From the NCBI RefSeq assembly GCF_017569225.1, contig NZ_CP071868.1, positions 3,782,001 through 3,846,000 of the forward strand: a DNA stretch of 64,000 nt. The letters are read 5' to 3'. Source of the DNA: Pengzhenrongella sicca (GTDB lineage Bacteria; Actinomycetota; Actinomycetes; Actinomycetales; Cellulomonadaceae). The position numbers were made by a program, and so were the translations under genes. A model generated the notes under the pieces. That model made no database searches. It was given only the letters and a program-made list of their open reading frames with translations, and was not told where the DNA came from. Positions 1 through 8,135 of the stretch are shown in pieces. The first letter of the stretch is position 1. Each line of letters begins with the position of its first letter.

Positions 1-1
1 G

Positions 2-1198
2 CTCGAGAAGCCGTCGGACGCCGCCGCGTCGCCGGTCGAGATCAACACCGTGCGGACCGCGACCGCGCCCGGGGCGCCGTACTCGCCGAGCCGGCGGCTC
101 AACCTGGCGCTCGGGCTGCTGGTCGGCCTCGCCCTCGGGATCGGCCTCGCCGTCCTGCGTGAGCTGCTCGACACAAAGGTGCGCAGCGCGTCCGACGTCG
201 AGCGGGTCACCGACACGTCGGTCATCGGCACGATCGGCTTCGACGACGACGCCCCGGAGCACCCGCTCATCGTCCAGACCAGCCCGCACAGCCACCGCGC
301 GGAGGCATTCCGGCGGCTGCGCACCAACCTGCAGTTCCTCGACATCGCCGACCGGCCGCAGTCCATCGTCGTGACGTCGGCGATGCCCGGTGAGGGCAAG
401 ACCACGACCTCGATCAACCTCGCGATCTCCCTCGCCGACGCCGGGCGGCACGTCGTGCTCGTCGACGGCGACCTGCGCCGCCCGTCGATCGCCGAGTACA
501 TGGGGCTGGAGGGTTCGGTCGGGTTGACGACCGTCCTGATCGGCAAGGCCGACGCCGACGACGTCGTGCAGCCGTGGGGCAACGGCTACCTGCATGTGCT
601 GGCGTCCGGGGAGGTCCCGCCCAACCCGAGCGAGCTGCTCGGGTCCCGCTCGATGGCCAACCTCCTGGAGCACCTGACCAAGGTCTACGACGTCGTCCTC
701 ATCGACACGGCGCCGTTGCTGCCGGTGACGGACGCCGCGATCCTCGCGCGACTCACCGGCGGCGCGCTGATCGTCGTCGGCGCCGACAAGCTGCACCGCC
801 AACAGCTCGCCGACGCGATGAGCTCCCTCGAGACGGTCGGCGCGCGCCGGCTCGGCGTCGTGCTCAACCGCGTCCTGCGCAGGCAGAGCGAGGGTTACAC
901 GTACTACGACTACACCTCGGAGCACGAGTCGGCCGGCGGCTCCGCCGGCGGCCCGGCCGCGCGGGTGTCCGGCGCGCTCGGCCGGGTCCAGCGGCCGTCC
1001 GCGCGCAGGCGCCGGCACCGGCCCCCGGAGGCGGGCACCGCCGCGCCGACCCACGAGCGCGGGAGCGGGGCCGAACGCGGGGGCGGCCAGCAGCCCGCGA
1101 CGCGCACGGTCGACGAGATCGTCAGCTCCGAGCCCGCGACCCGCTCGTCGTACTGGCCCGGCGAACCGCTCGACGGCCCGCCCGACGTCCGGCTCTGA
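2..1198 (+). CDS. Wzz/BY-kinase polysaccharide co-polymerase and tyrosine autokinase, 5' end outside window
   Basis: The reading frame is open from base 2, so the N-terminus lies upstream; 398 residues are visible. What remains of the Wzz-type chain-length domain ends in one membrane helix (about residues 33-55 of the visible part). A CpsD/CapB-type kinase follows, with Walker A SAMPGEGKTTT (nt ~376-405), Walker A' VVLVDGDLRRP (~450-482) and Walker B VVLIDTAPL (~691-717). A tyrosine cluster YTYYDY lies near 895-912 and is the likely autophosphorylation site. The last ~90 residues are Arg/Pro/Gly-rich and unlike typical family tails. Single-chain Wzz-kinase fusions are usual in Actinobacteria and control polymer length and export; the glycosyltransferases, tyrosine phosphatase and LCP protein nearby fit this role. 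Family assignment is secure, substrate unknown. Confidence 0.9.
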   Translation, partial: LEKPSDAAASPVEINTVRTATAPGAPYSPSRRLNLALGLLVGLALGIGLAVLRELLDTKVRSASDVERVTDTSVIGTIGFDDDAPEHPLIVQTSPHSHRAEAFRRLRTNLQFLDIADRPQSIVVTSAMPGEGKTTTSINLAISLADAGRHVVLVDGDLRRPSIAEYMGLEGSVGLTTVLIGKADADDVVQPWGNGYLHVLASGEVPPNPSELLGSRSMANLLEHLTKVYDVVLIDTAPLLPVTDAAILARLTGGALIVVGADKLHRQQLADAMSSLETVGARRLGVVLNRVLRRQSEGYTYYDYTSEHESAGGSAGGPAARVSGALGRVQRPSARRRRHRPPEAGTAAPTHERGSGAERGGGQQPATRTVDEIVSSEPATRSSYWPGEPLDGPPDVRL

Positions 1199-1221
1199 CC
1201 CCGCGCCGCCCCGCCCGCGCC

Positions 1222-2436
1222 GTGCACCCGTCAGCCGGCTCCGCGAACCACGGGGCCGCCGCCCACCGGCCGCGCCGCGAGGTGCTGGCGTTCGCGCGGG
1301 CGTTCGAGCCGGGGCACCGGGCCGGCGGCCCGATCCAGTCGATGAACCACGTCTTTGGCGTCGTCGGCGCGGAGGTGCGGATCACGCTCGTCACGCGAGA
1401 TCGCGACCTCGGCGACCGGGCGCCGTACCCGGGCCTGTCCGGGCGTCTCGTGCCGCGCGGGCGGCACGCCGTCTTCTACTGGGATCGCACGAACCTCCGG
1501 CAGACGCTCGCGCTGGTGCGGATGCTTCGCCCTACCCGGTTCGACCTGCTGTACGTGAACAGTTTTTGGGATCCCTGGTTCACCCTCGCGCCGCTCGCCG
1601 CGGCGCAGCTGCGGGTCGTGCGCGCGCGCCGGCTGCTGCTCGCCCCCCGTGGCGAGCTCGCGCCGGGAGCTCTCGCGATCAAGCCGCGAAAGAAGCGGGT
1701 GACCCTGCCTCTGATCGCGCCGTTCGTCGCGCGGCTCCCCGTCGTCTGGCAGGCCCAGTCGCCGCACGAGGTCAGCGACATCCACCGGGTCTTTCCGCAG
1801 GCGCGCATCATCAAGCGGGCGGACAGCGCGGCGCCGGACCCGGTGAACGGGGTGCGCGCGAGCGAGCGGATCGCGCGTTTCGTGTTCATCAGCAGGATCT
1901 CGCCGATCAAGAACCTGGCGGTCGCGATCGAGGCGCTCCGGGCGCTCGACGGGCCCGCGATCTTCGACATCTTCGGGCCCGTCTCGGATCCGGCGTACTG
2001 GCGCAGGTGCCAGGCCCTGCTCCGCACCGTGCCCGAGAGCGTCGTGGTGACCTATCGGGGAGAGCTGCCGCACGACGCGGTCCAGGCGACGTTCGCGGAC
2101 TACGACGCCTTCGTCCTGCCGTCGTCGGGAGAGGGCTTCGGGCACGCGATCGCCGAGAGCCTCAGCGCCGGCTGCCCGGTGCTCTGCTCGGAGCGCACGC
2201 TCTGGACGCAGGTGCTGCGCTCGGGCGGCGGCGCCGCGCTGCCCGACCTGGAGCCGCAGACGTGGGGCACCGAACTGGCGAGGATCGCGGCGCTGACCGG
2301 GGCCGAGCGGTCGCACCGCAAGGCCGACGCCTTGGCCGCGTACCTCCGGTGGCGCGCGGCCACCGATCGCACGACGGCCGTCGACGAGGCGCTTCGCCTC
2401 GCCGACGGCCCTCGTGCGGAAGGAGTCGGTCGGTAA
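1222..2436 (+). CDS. GT4-type glycosyltransferase
   Basis: 404 residues from a GTG at 1222, the only sensible in-frame start after the upstream stop; the protein proper begins at REVLAFARAFEPG. The N-terminal motif AGGPIQSMNH resembles the GG-P-x-S donor-loop region of GT4 enzymes that start with an 'F-x-P-G-x-xGGP' stretch. The C-terminal Rossmann domain has FISRISPIKNL (a typical strand-loop of the UDP-sugar-binding half) and the E-x7-E-like site EGFGHAIAE (nt ~2131-2158). It would transfer a sugar to a lipid-linked oligosaccharide on the cytoplasmic face. It lies 23 bases behind the BY-kinase and converges on the sortase-substrate gene. Sugar and linkage cannot be read. Confidence 0.85.
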   Translation: MHPSAGSANHGAAAHRPRREVLAFARAFEPGHRAGGPIQSMNHVFGVVGAEVRITLVTRDRDLGDRAPYPGLSGRLVPRGRHAVFYWDRTNLRQTLALVRMLRPTRFDLLYVNSFWDPWFTLAPLAAAQLRVVRARRLLLAPRGELAPGALAIKPRKKRVTLPLIAPFVARLPVVWQAQSPHEVSDIHRVFPQARIIKRADSAAPDPVNGVRASERIARFVFISRISPIKNLAVAIEALRALDGPAIFDIFGPVSDPAYWRRCQALLRTVPESVVVTYRGELPHDAVQATFADYDAFVLPSSGEGFGHAIAESLSAGCPVLCSERTLWTQVLRSGGGAALPDLEPQTWGTELARIAALTGAERSHRKADALAAYLRWRAATDRTTAVDEALRLADGPRAEGVGR

Positions 2437-2463
2437 CGGAGAACTACGAGGCAGACGTGACCG

Positions 2464-3009
2464 CTAGCGGCCAGCGTCGACGAGTTCGCGCTCAACCGCC
2501 TGGTCGGCGCCGCGCCGCCGGGCGATGAATACGAGGCCGGAGCCCAGGAGAACGAGCGCACCGGCGCCGGCCGCGAGGCCCATCCCGTCGAAGCCCGTGT
2601 CGCTCAGGTCAGACCCGGCGGCCGCCCCGACCGCTACGACCACGACGTTCTGCGTCGAGACCGTCTCACCAGTGACCGCGTCGACCGCGGACAGGGTGTA
2701 GGTGCCGGCCTCAGCGAGCGTGACCATGAAGACCGCGACGCCGTTGCCGTTCGCGTTCCGCGAGAAGGACTTGGTCCCGGCGATCGTGATCGACGCGTCG
2801 CTGATCGCGGGGTTCGCGCTCGTGACCGTGAGCTGGACCGAGCCGTTCGGCGTCGCGCCCTCGACGGTCACGGCGAAGGGAGAGCCGGCGGCGGGGGTCG
2901 GGTCGGAGACCTCCGCCACGAGATCCGGGGCCTGGTACGCCATCGCCGCCGTCGGTGCGAGCACCAGGGCGACGGCCGCGGCGGCCACCAATGCAATGCG
3001 TCGAATCAC
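2464..3009 (-). CDS. Sortase-anchored surface protein (LSDTG motif)
   Basis: 181 residues: a signal peptide (MIRRIALVAAAAVALVLAP, cleavage near AMA-YQ), an Ig/CARDB-like beta domain with regularly spaced Val/Thr strands (residues ~30-125), then a cell-wall sorting signal made of LSDTGFDG, a hydrophobic helix and the positive tail RRRGAD. LxxTG variants with D before T are common sortase E/F substrates in Actinobacteria. AAGGAG stands just before the GTG start. No sortase gene is visible in the window, so it must depend on one elsewhere. The ligand or role of the beta domain is unknown. It follows the DUF4012 gene on the same strand after 71 bases containing a possible promoter. Confidence 0.8.
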   Translation of the reverse strand: MIRRIALVAAAAVALVLAPTAAMAYQAPDLVAEVSDPTPAAGSPFAVTVEGATPNGSVQLTVTSANPAISDASITIAGTKSFSRNANGNGVAVFMVTLAEAGTYTLSAVDAVTGETVSTQNVVVVAVGAAAGSDLSDTGFDGMGLAAGAGALVLLGSGLVFIARRRGADQAVERELVDAGR

Positions 3010-3067
3010 GGTCGTTCTCCTTCACCAATTGTTAGGGCTCTGCCGGGGCATACCACGTCTGCAAAAA

Positions 3068-3096
3068 AGTGTAGCCGTGGTCACTCGCAGAGTCGA
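3068..3096 (-). promoter_or_regulatory. Candidate promoter of the sortase-substrate gene
   Basis: On the minus strand TCGACT (3091-3096) and TACACT (3068-3073) are separated by exactly 17 bases and lie about 60 bases upstream of the GTG at 3009. The -35 overlaps the end of the DUF4012 gene. Match to the vegetative consensus is fair, not strong. Confidence 0.4.
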
Positions 3097-4865
3097 CCCT
3101 GATCAATCACCACAGAACCGTGCGCAAGGGGCGTGACGCGCAGTTGCGGAGCGCCGAGTTGTCCGCTCGACGTACCGATCGCGAGGTTCAGGGTGACCGT
3201 TTCGCCAGGTTTAAGCCGTATTGTCTTGCCGACCATAGCGAGGCCGTCATGGACGTTCGAGAACACCCCGGACGTTCCTGGACTGATGTTCACATTGTCG
3301 ACTCGGCCGCCTTGCGGGGCGTACACCAGCACATTCATCTGCGCCTCGCCCTTCGGCACAACAATGCCCCCGCCCGCGACGTAGGGCGGCAGGTCCGCCG
3401 CGTTCGCCGGCGCCGTCGACGTCAGGGTGACGGACACCTCGAGGGCCTGCGAGCCGTCCGCGCGACACTCGGTCGTGCCGACCTCGACGTCCATGCGCAG
3501 GTAGTAGCCGATCTTCGACGCACTGCCGTCGTTGACGAACACCCCGACGACGGGGGAGTCGCCCCGGACGCCGACCAGCTCGCCGCTGAGCACCGTCCCG
3601 GCGAGCAGCGCCTGCTCGTCCGGGTGGGACGACCACGCCATGAGGCGGCCTTCGCGCGCCGACTGCGCGAGGGCCGCCATCATGGCGGCCGGCTCGCCCT
3701 GCCCCCCGAGCAGCGCACCGAACACCGTCTGCGCCGTCGCCGCGTAGAACGCGTCCTGCTCGGCGGGGTCCTCGACCGCGAGGTACACCCCGTTCAGCAG
3801 CAGCTGCGCGGCGTTCGCGGCCGTCAGCTCCTGCCCCGTCGGCAGCAGCACCGGCCCCGTGGCCCCCAGCAGCGTCGCGAGCGCGCCGGGATCGATCGAG
3901 AGCACGCCGTCGACGTCGCCGCCGATCTGCTGGCTCCAGAACGCACGGGCGAGCTCCCCGCTGCGGGGAAAGTCCGGCGTGAACGTCACGTCGGCCATGT
4001 ACCGCCCGAGCCCGGTGCCGAAGATCGCCTGCTCCTCGGCCGTGAGCGGCAGCACCGGCTCGGACAGCCCGGACAGGATCCCGCTGGCCCCGCGCTGCTC
4101 GACGATCTCGAGCGCGCCGTTGGTCGCCCGCAGCAAGGCGATGAGCCCGACCTCTCCCCCGGTCGCGCGCGGCTCGGCGCTGTTCTGCACGAGCAGGAGG
4201 TACTCCCGCGGGCCGTCCGCCCCGAGCATCGGCGGCAGCAGCCGGACCGCGCGCGCGGCCGTCGCCGTCGTCGCCGCGACCTGGTCGACCTCGGCGCGCA
4301 CGAGCGCGAGGGGCTCACGCACGCCCGGCAGCAGCCCGGCCGGCTCGATCGCGTCCAGCGCGCGGGCCGCCTCCTGCAGCGCGGCGTCCGCCCCGATCAC
4401 CTGCGGGCCGGCGGCCTCGAGCGGCGCGAGGTCGATGCGCCCGTCGACGGGTGCGAGCGACGCCGGGTCGACGAGCGTCGTCGCGTCCAGCAGCGCAGGC
4501 AGCGCGTCCTGCATCACGCCGTCGACGACGTCGGTCACCTCCTGCACGGCCCGCACGTTGGCGCCCAGCCACGGCACGGCCCGCGCGGCGCTCCAGTGCG
4601 GGCCGCGCGTGAGCTCGCGCGCCGCGGCGGTGCGCTGCTGGAGCTCCGCGAGCGTCCGGGCGGCGCCGTCGCCGTCCGCGTCCAGCACCTGCTGCTCGAG
4701 CCCCTGCACCTGCGTCGCGGCCGCAAGGAGCTGATTCCGGGCCCGCGCCGCGTCGACCCCCACCCACGCGAGCCAGGCGAGCACGACGAGCCCGACGCCG
4801 GCGAGCGCGAGCAGCACCCGCCGCCGAGCCCCGGGCCCCCGCCCGGCGATCGCCCGCCGCCCCAC
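3081..4865 (-). CDS. DUF4012-family membrane protein
   Basis: 594 residues from the GTG at 4865, chosen because GGGGGAGG precedes it by four bases; the frame is also open from a GTG at 4937, but that codon abuts a perfect hairpin and has no ribosome-binding site. Layout: basic cytoplasmic N-terminus (GARRR), one membrane helix (about residues 20-40), a helical coiled segment, then the extracellular DUF4012 domain with the hallmark LVQNSAEPRATGGE (about residues 215-230) and the usual VDGVLSIDPGALATLLGATG stretch (~315-335). DUF4012 proteins occur beside surface-polysaccharide genes in Gram-positives; their biochemical role is not established. The closing ~130 residues form a beta-rich domain. 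Confidence 0.8.
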   Translation of the reverse strand: MGRRAIAGRGPGARRRVLLALAGVGLVVLAWLAWVGVDAARARNQLLAAATQVQGLEQQVLDADGDGAARTLAELQQRTAAARELTRGPHWSAARAVPWLGANVRAVQEVTDVVDGVMQDALPALLDATTLVDPASLAPVDGRIDLAPLEAAGPQVIGADAALQEAARALDAIEPAGLLPGVREPLALVRAEVDQVAATTATAARAVRLLPPMLGADGPREYLLLVQNSAEPRATGGEVGLIALLRATNGALEIVEQRGASGILSGLSEPVLPLTAEEQAIFGTGLGRYMADVTFTPDFPRSGELARAFWSQQIGGDVDGVLSIDPGALATLLGATGPVLLPTGQELTAANAAQLLLNGVYLAVEDPAEQDAFYAATAQTVFGALLGGQGEPAAMMAALAQSAREGRLMAWSSHPDEQALLAGTVLSGELVGVRGDSPVVGVFVNDGSASKIGYYLRMDVEVGTTECRADGSQALEVSVTLTSTAPANAADLPPYVAGGGIVVPKGEAQMNVLVYAPQGGRVDNVNISPGTSGVFSNVHDGLAMVGKTIRLKPGETVTLNLAIGTSSGQLGAPQLRVTPLAHGSVVIDQGRLCE

Positions 4866-4939
4866 GCCGCCTCCCCCGTCAGCCCCGAAACTCCGAGCGC
4901 CCAGTTCGTCTGCGACTGATGATCCCCCACCCCACACGG

Positions 4940-4984
4940 TTTTCAGGGGATCGAGTGCGTCAGACGCACTCGATCCCCTGAAAA
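4940..4984. terminator. Perfect 21-bp hairpin between permease and DUF4012 genes
   Basis: Bases 4940-4960 and 4964-4984 are perfectly complementary around the three-base loop CAG. The stem begins TTTT and ends AAAA on either strand, so there is no U-tract after the stem in either direction. It sits right after the permease stop codon (reading minus) and is most simply a transcription end or mRNA-stabilising hairpin, though not a textbook rho-independent terminator. Confidence 0.55.
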
Positions 4985-4997
4985 GTGGCTGGCTGGG

Positions 4998-6470
4998 CTA
5001 GACGCCTAGGAGGGTCTTGATCGGGCCTAGGGCGAAGTAGACGACGAAGAGAGCGCCCGAGACCCACATGAGCGGGTGCAGCTGGCGGACCTTGCCGACC
5101 GCGATCTTGATGACGATGAACGTGATGAAGCCGGCGCCGATCCCGACGGTGATCGAGTAGGTGAACGGCATCAGGATGATCGTCAGGAACGCGGGGATCG
5201 CGATCTCGTAGTTCTTCCAGGAGATGCCCGACACCTGCATCATCATGAGGAACCCGACGATGACGAGCGCCGGCGTCGCGGCCTCGTACGGCACGACGGC
5301 CACGAGCGGCGACAGGAACGTCGCGAGCAGGAACGCGATGCCGGTGACGACCGACGCCAGGCCCGTGCGCGCGCCGTCGCCGACGCCCGTCGCGGACTCG
5401 ATGTAGCTCGTGTTCGAGGAGACCGAGCCGGCGCCACCGGCGGCGGCGGCGATCGAGTCGACGATGAGGATCTGGCGCGTGCGCGGCGGGTTGCCCTTGT
5501 CGTCGAGCAGGTCGGCCTCGGCCCCGATCGCGACCATCGTGCCCATCGTGTCGAAGAAGTCGGCGAGCATGATCGAGAAGACGAGCAGGACGACGGCGAC
5601 GACGCCGATCTTCTCGATCGACCCGAACAGCGAGAACTGCCCGAGCAGCGAGAAGTCGGGGGTGCTCACGAACGAGTCGGGGATCGCGGGCACGTCGAGG
5701 CTCCACCCGGTGGGGTTGTCCTCGCTGCGCGAGCCAACCTTGGCGACGGCCTCGATGATGACGGCGAGCACGGTCGCCGAGACGATGGAGATGAGGATCG
5801 CGCCGCGGACCTTGCGGGTCATCAGCACGATCATCAGCAGCAGGCCGAACACGAAGACGACGATCGGCCAGCCCGAGAGCGAGCCGTTCGTGCCCAGCTG
5901 CAGCGGCGTGCCGTTGCCCGTGGTGACGAACCCGGCGTCGTACAGGCCGATCAGGGCGATGAACAGGCCGATCCCGACGCTGATCGCGGTCTTGAGCTCG
6001 ACCGGAACGGCGCGGAAGACCGCCTCGCGGAAGCCGGTCAGCACGAGCACGAGGATGAGCAGGCCCTCGAGCACGACCAGGCCCATCGCGTCGGCCCACG
6101 TCATGCCCGGCAGGCTCGCGATCGAGTAGGCGACGACGGCGTTCAGCCCGAGGCCGGCGGCCAGCGCGAGCGGGAAGTTCGCGACGACGCCCATGAGGAT
6201 GCTCATGACGCCGGCGACGAGCGCGGTGGCCGCGGCGATCATGGCGAGGTTCGGGCCCTCGGTGCCGCCGCCGAGGAACTGGCCGGTGCCGTCCTGGACC
6301 GTCCCGATGATCAGCGGGTTCAGCACGATGATGTAACTCATCGCGAAGAACGTGACCAGCCCGCCGCGGATCTCGGTGCCGACGGTCGAGCCGCGCTCGC
6401 TGATCTTGAAGAACTTGTCGAGCACCCCAGGTGGCGCTGTGGGCTTCTTGAGCGTTGAAGAGTTGGTCAT
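4998..6470 (-). CDS. NCS2-family purine (guanine/hypoxanthine) permease, AzgA-like
   Basis: 490 residues from the ATG at 6470, which has AAGGA eight bases upstream; an ATG nine bases earlier is not served by it. The start of the family is clear in EIRGGLVTFFAMSYIIVLNP, followed by about 12-14 hydrophobic helices, the conserved loop DFFDTMGTMVAIG and SSNTSYIESATGVGDGARTG. These are hallmarks of AzgA/PbuG-type proton-coupled purine base importers in the cytoplasmic membrane. It stands alone on the minus strand, divergent from the glycosyltransferase operon and separated from the DUF4012 gene by a perfect hairpin. It has no evident link to polysaccharide synthesis; no purine riboswitch was recognised upstream. 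Confidence 0.92.
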   Translation of the reverse strand: MTNSSTLKKPTAPPGVLDKFFKISERGSTVGTEIRGGLVTFFAMSYIIVLNPLIIGTVQDGTGQFLGGGTEGPNLAMIAAATALVAGVMSILMGVVANFPLALAAGLGLNAVVAYSIASLPGMTWADAMGLVVLEGLLILVLVLTGFREAVFRAVPVELKTAISVGIGLFIALIGLYDAGFVTTGNGTPLQLGTNGSLSGWPIVVFVFGLLLMIVLMTRKVRGAILISIVSATVLAVIIEAVAKVGSRSEDNPTGWSLDVPAIPDSFVSTPDFSLLGQFSLFGSIEKIGVVAVVLLVFSIMLADFFDTMGTMVAIGAEADLLDDKGNPPRTRQILIVDSIAAAAGGAGSVSSNTSYIESATGVGDGARTGLASVVTGIAFLLATFLSPLVAVVPYEAATPALVIVGFLMMMQVSGISWKNYEIAIPAFLTIILMPFTYSITVGIGAGFITFIVIKIAVGKVRQLHPLMWVSGALFVVYFALGPIKTLLGV

Positions 6471-6896
6471 GGGCGGCATCCTTGCAGACCGGCTAGGAAC
6501 GTTCCCACCTCGTCGGCGTGGCGAAACCTGATGGAAACGAAGCCGACCCGATTCGAGCGGTTTCGGCGCCGCGGGGTCGCGCGCGCCCCGGCCCGCCACC
6601 GGCCCCGCCGCCGTTCCGGCCGCAGCCCGGCGGGTCCCAAGCCTGCGACCTTCGGCGACGCATTACGGCTTTGCCGCCAGAAATGTCGCAAATACACCTG
6701 TTGTCACATGCGTCATTCGGGGCGAAAACGGCTGCCTTTGAGTTGGCGCGTTAGTCTGTGAGTGCCCCATGCAAAGGGCTTCCGGAGTTCACCAGCCCAC
6801 ACCATGAGGATTCACTGTGCCGCAGCCACCAAGAGGATTCTTGGCGCGCGCACGTTCCCGTGGTGCTGACGCATTGCACTGCGCGGTGAATTGCGC
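6471..6896. other. Divergent intergenic region, 426 bases, no gene seen
   Basis: This separates the minus-strand purine permease from the plus-strand glycosyltransferase operon and must hold both promoters. The part next to the permease (6540-6650) is extremely GC-rich; 6660-6780 is more A/T-rich and the likelier promoter area (for example TAGTCT at 6752-6757 reading plus). No -35/-10 pair is convincing, and the short open frames inside lack ribosome-binding sites or protein-like composition. Confidence 0.6.
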
Positions 6897-8135
6897 ATGC
6901 ACATCGCGCTGATCACACACCACTACGCCCCTGAGGTCGGAGCCCCGCAACGCCGGTGGGGCGCACTGATCCCCCGCTTCATTGAGGCAGGTCACAGTGT
7001 CAGCGTGCTCGCGCCGCCGCCGCACTACTCGACGGGGGTGCCGCTGCAGTTCAGCGCAGACGAGCGCCCGGGCGCCTCCACCGTCGGAGAACACGGCGAG
7101 CAGATCTATCGCCTGCGCTACCGCGCCCACGGCCTCGACCTCGTCTCCCGCACCGTCGACCAGGGCATCACCGCGACCGATGCCGTAACGCGCGGGATGC
7201 GCGAGCTGACGCCCCGGTCCCACCGCCCCGACGTCGTCGTCGCGACGGTGCCCGGCATGCCGTCCATCGGGGCCGGCGTCGCGCTGCGCCGCTGGCTGCG
7301 CGTCCCGCTGGTGGTCGAGATGCGCGATGCCTGGCCCGACCTCATCGAGCCCAGCGACATGTGGGCTGGCAGCACCCGCAAGCGCCGGGGCTGGCGAGGG
7401 GCCATGACCAGTCAGGCACACAAGGCGATGACCCACGCGCAGCACGAGGCCGCGACGATCGTCACCACGACGCGCGCCTTCGCCGAGGTGCTGCGCAGCC
7501 GCGACATGGATCGCGTCGAGGTGATCCGCAACGGCGCCTACCTCGACGAGGTCCCGCGCCTCGGCATGCGCGTCCGCACCGGTGGCCCGTTCCGTGTGCT
7601 GTACCTCGGCACCGTCGGCCGCAGCCAGGGCCTCGCCTCCGCGGTGCGCGCGAGCGCGATCCTTCGATCGCGCGGCATCCCGATCGAGCTCCGCATCGTC
7701 GGCTCCGGCGCCGACTATGACGCCCTCGTGGCGCTCGCGGAATCCCTCGGCGCCCCCGTCGAGTTTCTCGGCAAGGTCCCGCGCGCCGAGGTACCAGCCC
7801 ACTTCGCGTGGGCCGACACGCTGCTGATCTCGCTGCGCTCGTGGGAGCCGCTCAAGTGGACCGTCCCCTCGAAGATGTACGAGTGCCTCGCGACCGGCCG
7901 CCACATCACCGCGGTGCTGGCCGGCGAGGCCGCGGAGATCATCCGCAGCACCGGGGCGGGCGACGTCGTGCCGCCGGAGGACCCGGCCGCGCTGGCGGAC
8001 CTCTGGACTCACCTCGTCAGCGACCCGCGCCGCCTCGAGATGGACGGCGCCGGGCGGGCGTGGGCCTTCCGGCACGCCAACTTCGAGATCCTCGCCGCGC
8101 GCTACCTCGGCATCCTCACGGACGTCGTCGAATGA
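6897..8135 (+). CDS. GT4 glycosyltransferase, WbuB-like
   Basis: 412 residues from the ATG at 6897, with GGTGA seven bases upstream; a TTG two codons earlier is possible. N-terminal Rossmann half: HIALITHHYAPEVGAPQRRW, then PPHYSTG and VVEMRDAWPDLIE, the order seen in WbuB/WcaI-like GT4 enzymes. C-terminal half: FRVLYLGTVGRSQGL, VEFLGKVPRAEVPAHFAWAD and PSKMYECLATG, where the Glu binds the donor. Homologues of this subfamily often transfer N-acetylated amino or deoxy sugars in O-antigen or capsule pathways; the actual donor cannot be read. It is the first gene of the plus-strand operon and overlaps the next by four bases (ATGA). Confidence 0.88.
   Translation: MHIALITHHYAPEVGAPQRRWGALIPRFIEAGHSVSVLAPPPHYSTGVPLQFSADERPGASTVGEHGEQIYRLRYRAHGLDLVSRTVDQGITATDAVTRGMRELTPRSHRPDVVVATVPGMPSIGAGVALRRWLRVPLVVEMRDAWPDLIEPSDMWAGSTRKRRGWRGAMTSQAHKAMTHAQHEAATIVTTTRAFAEVLRSRDMDRVEVIRNGAYLDEVPRLGMRVRTGGPFRVLYLGTVGRSQGLASAVRASAILRSRGIPIELRIVGSGADYDALVALAESLGAPVEFLGKVPRAEVPAHFAWADTLLISLRSWEPLKWTVPSKMYECLATGRHITAVLAGEAAEIIRSTGAGDVVPPEDPAALADLWTHLVSDPRRLEMDGAGRAWAFRHANFEILAARYLGILTDVVE

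Noticed and set aside
3120-4919. 600-codon open frame antisense to the DUF4012 gene
   Set aside because: Arg/His/Glu/Gln-rich composition typical of antisense frames in very GC-rich DNA; no domain or ribosome-binding site, and the opposite strand has a clear family.
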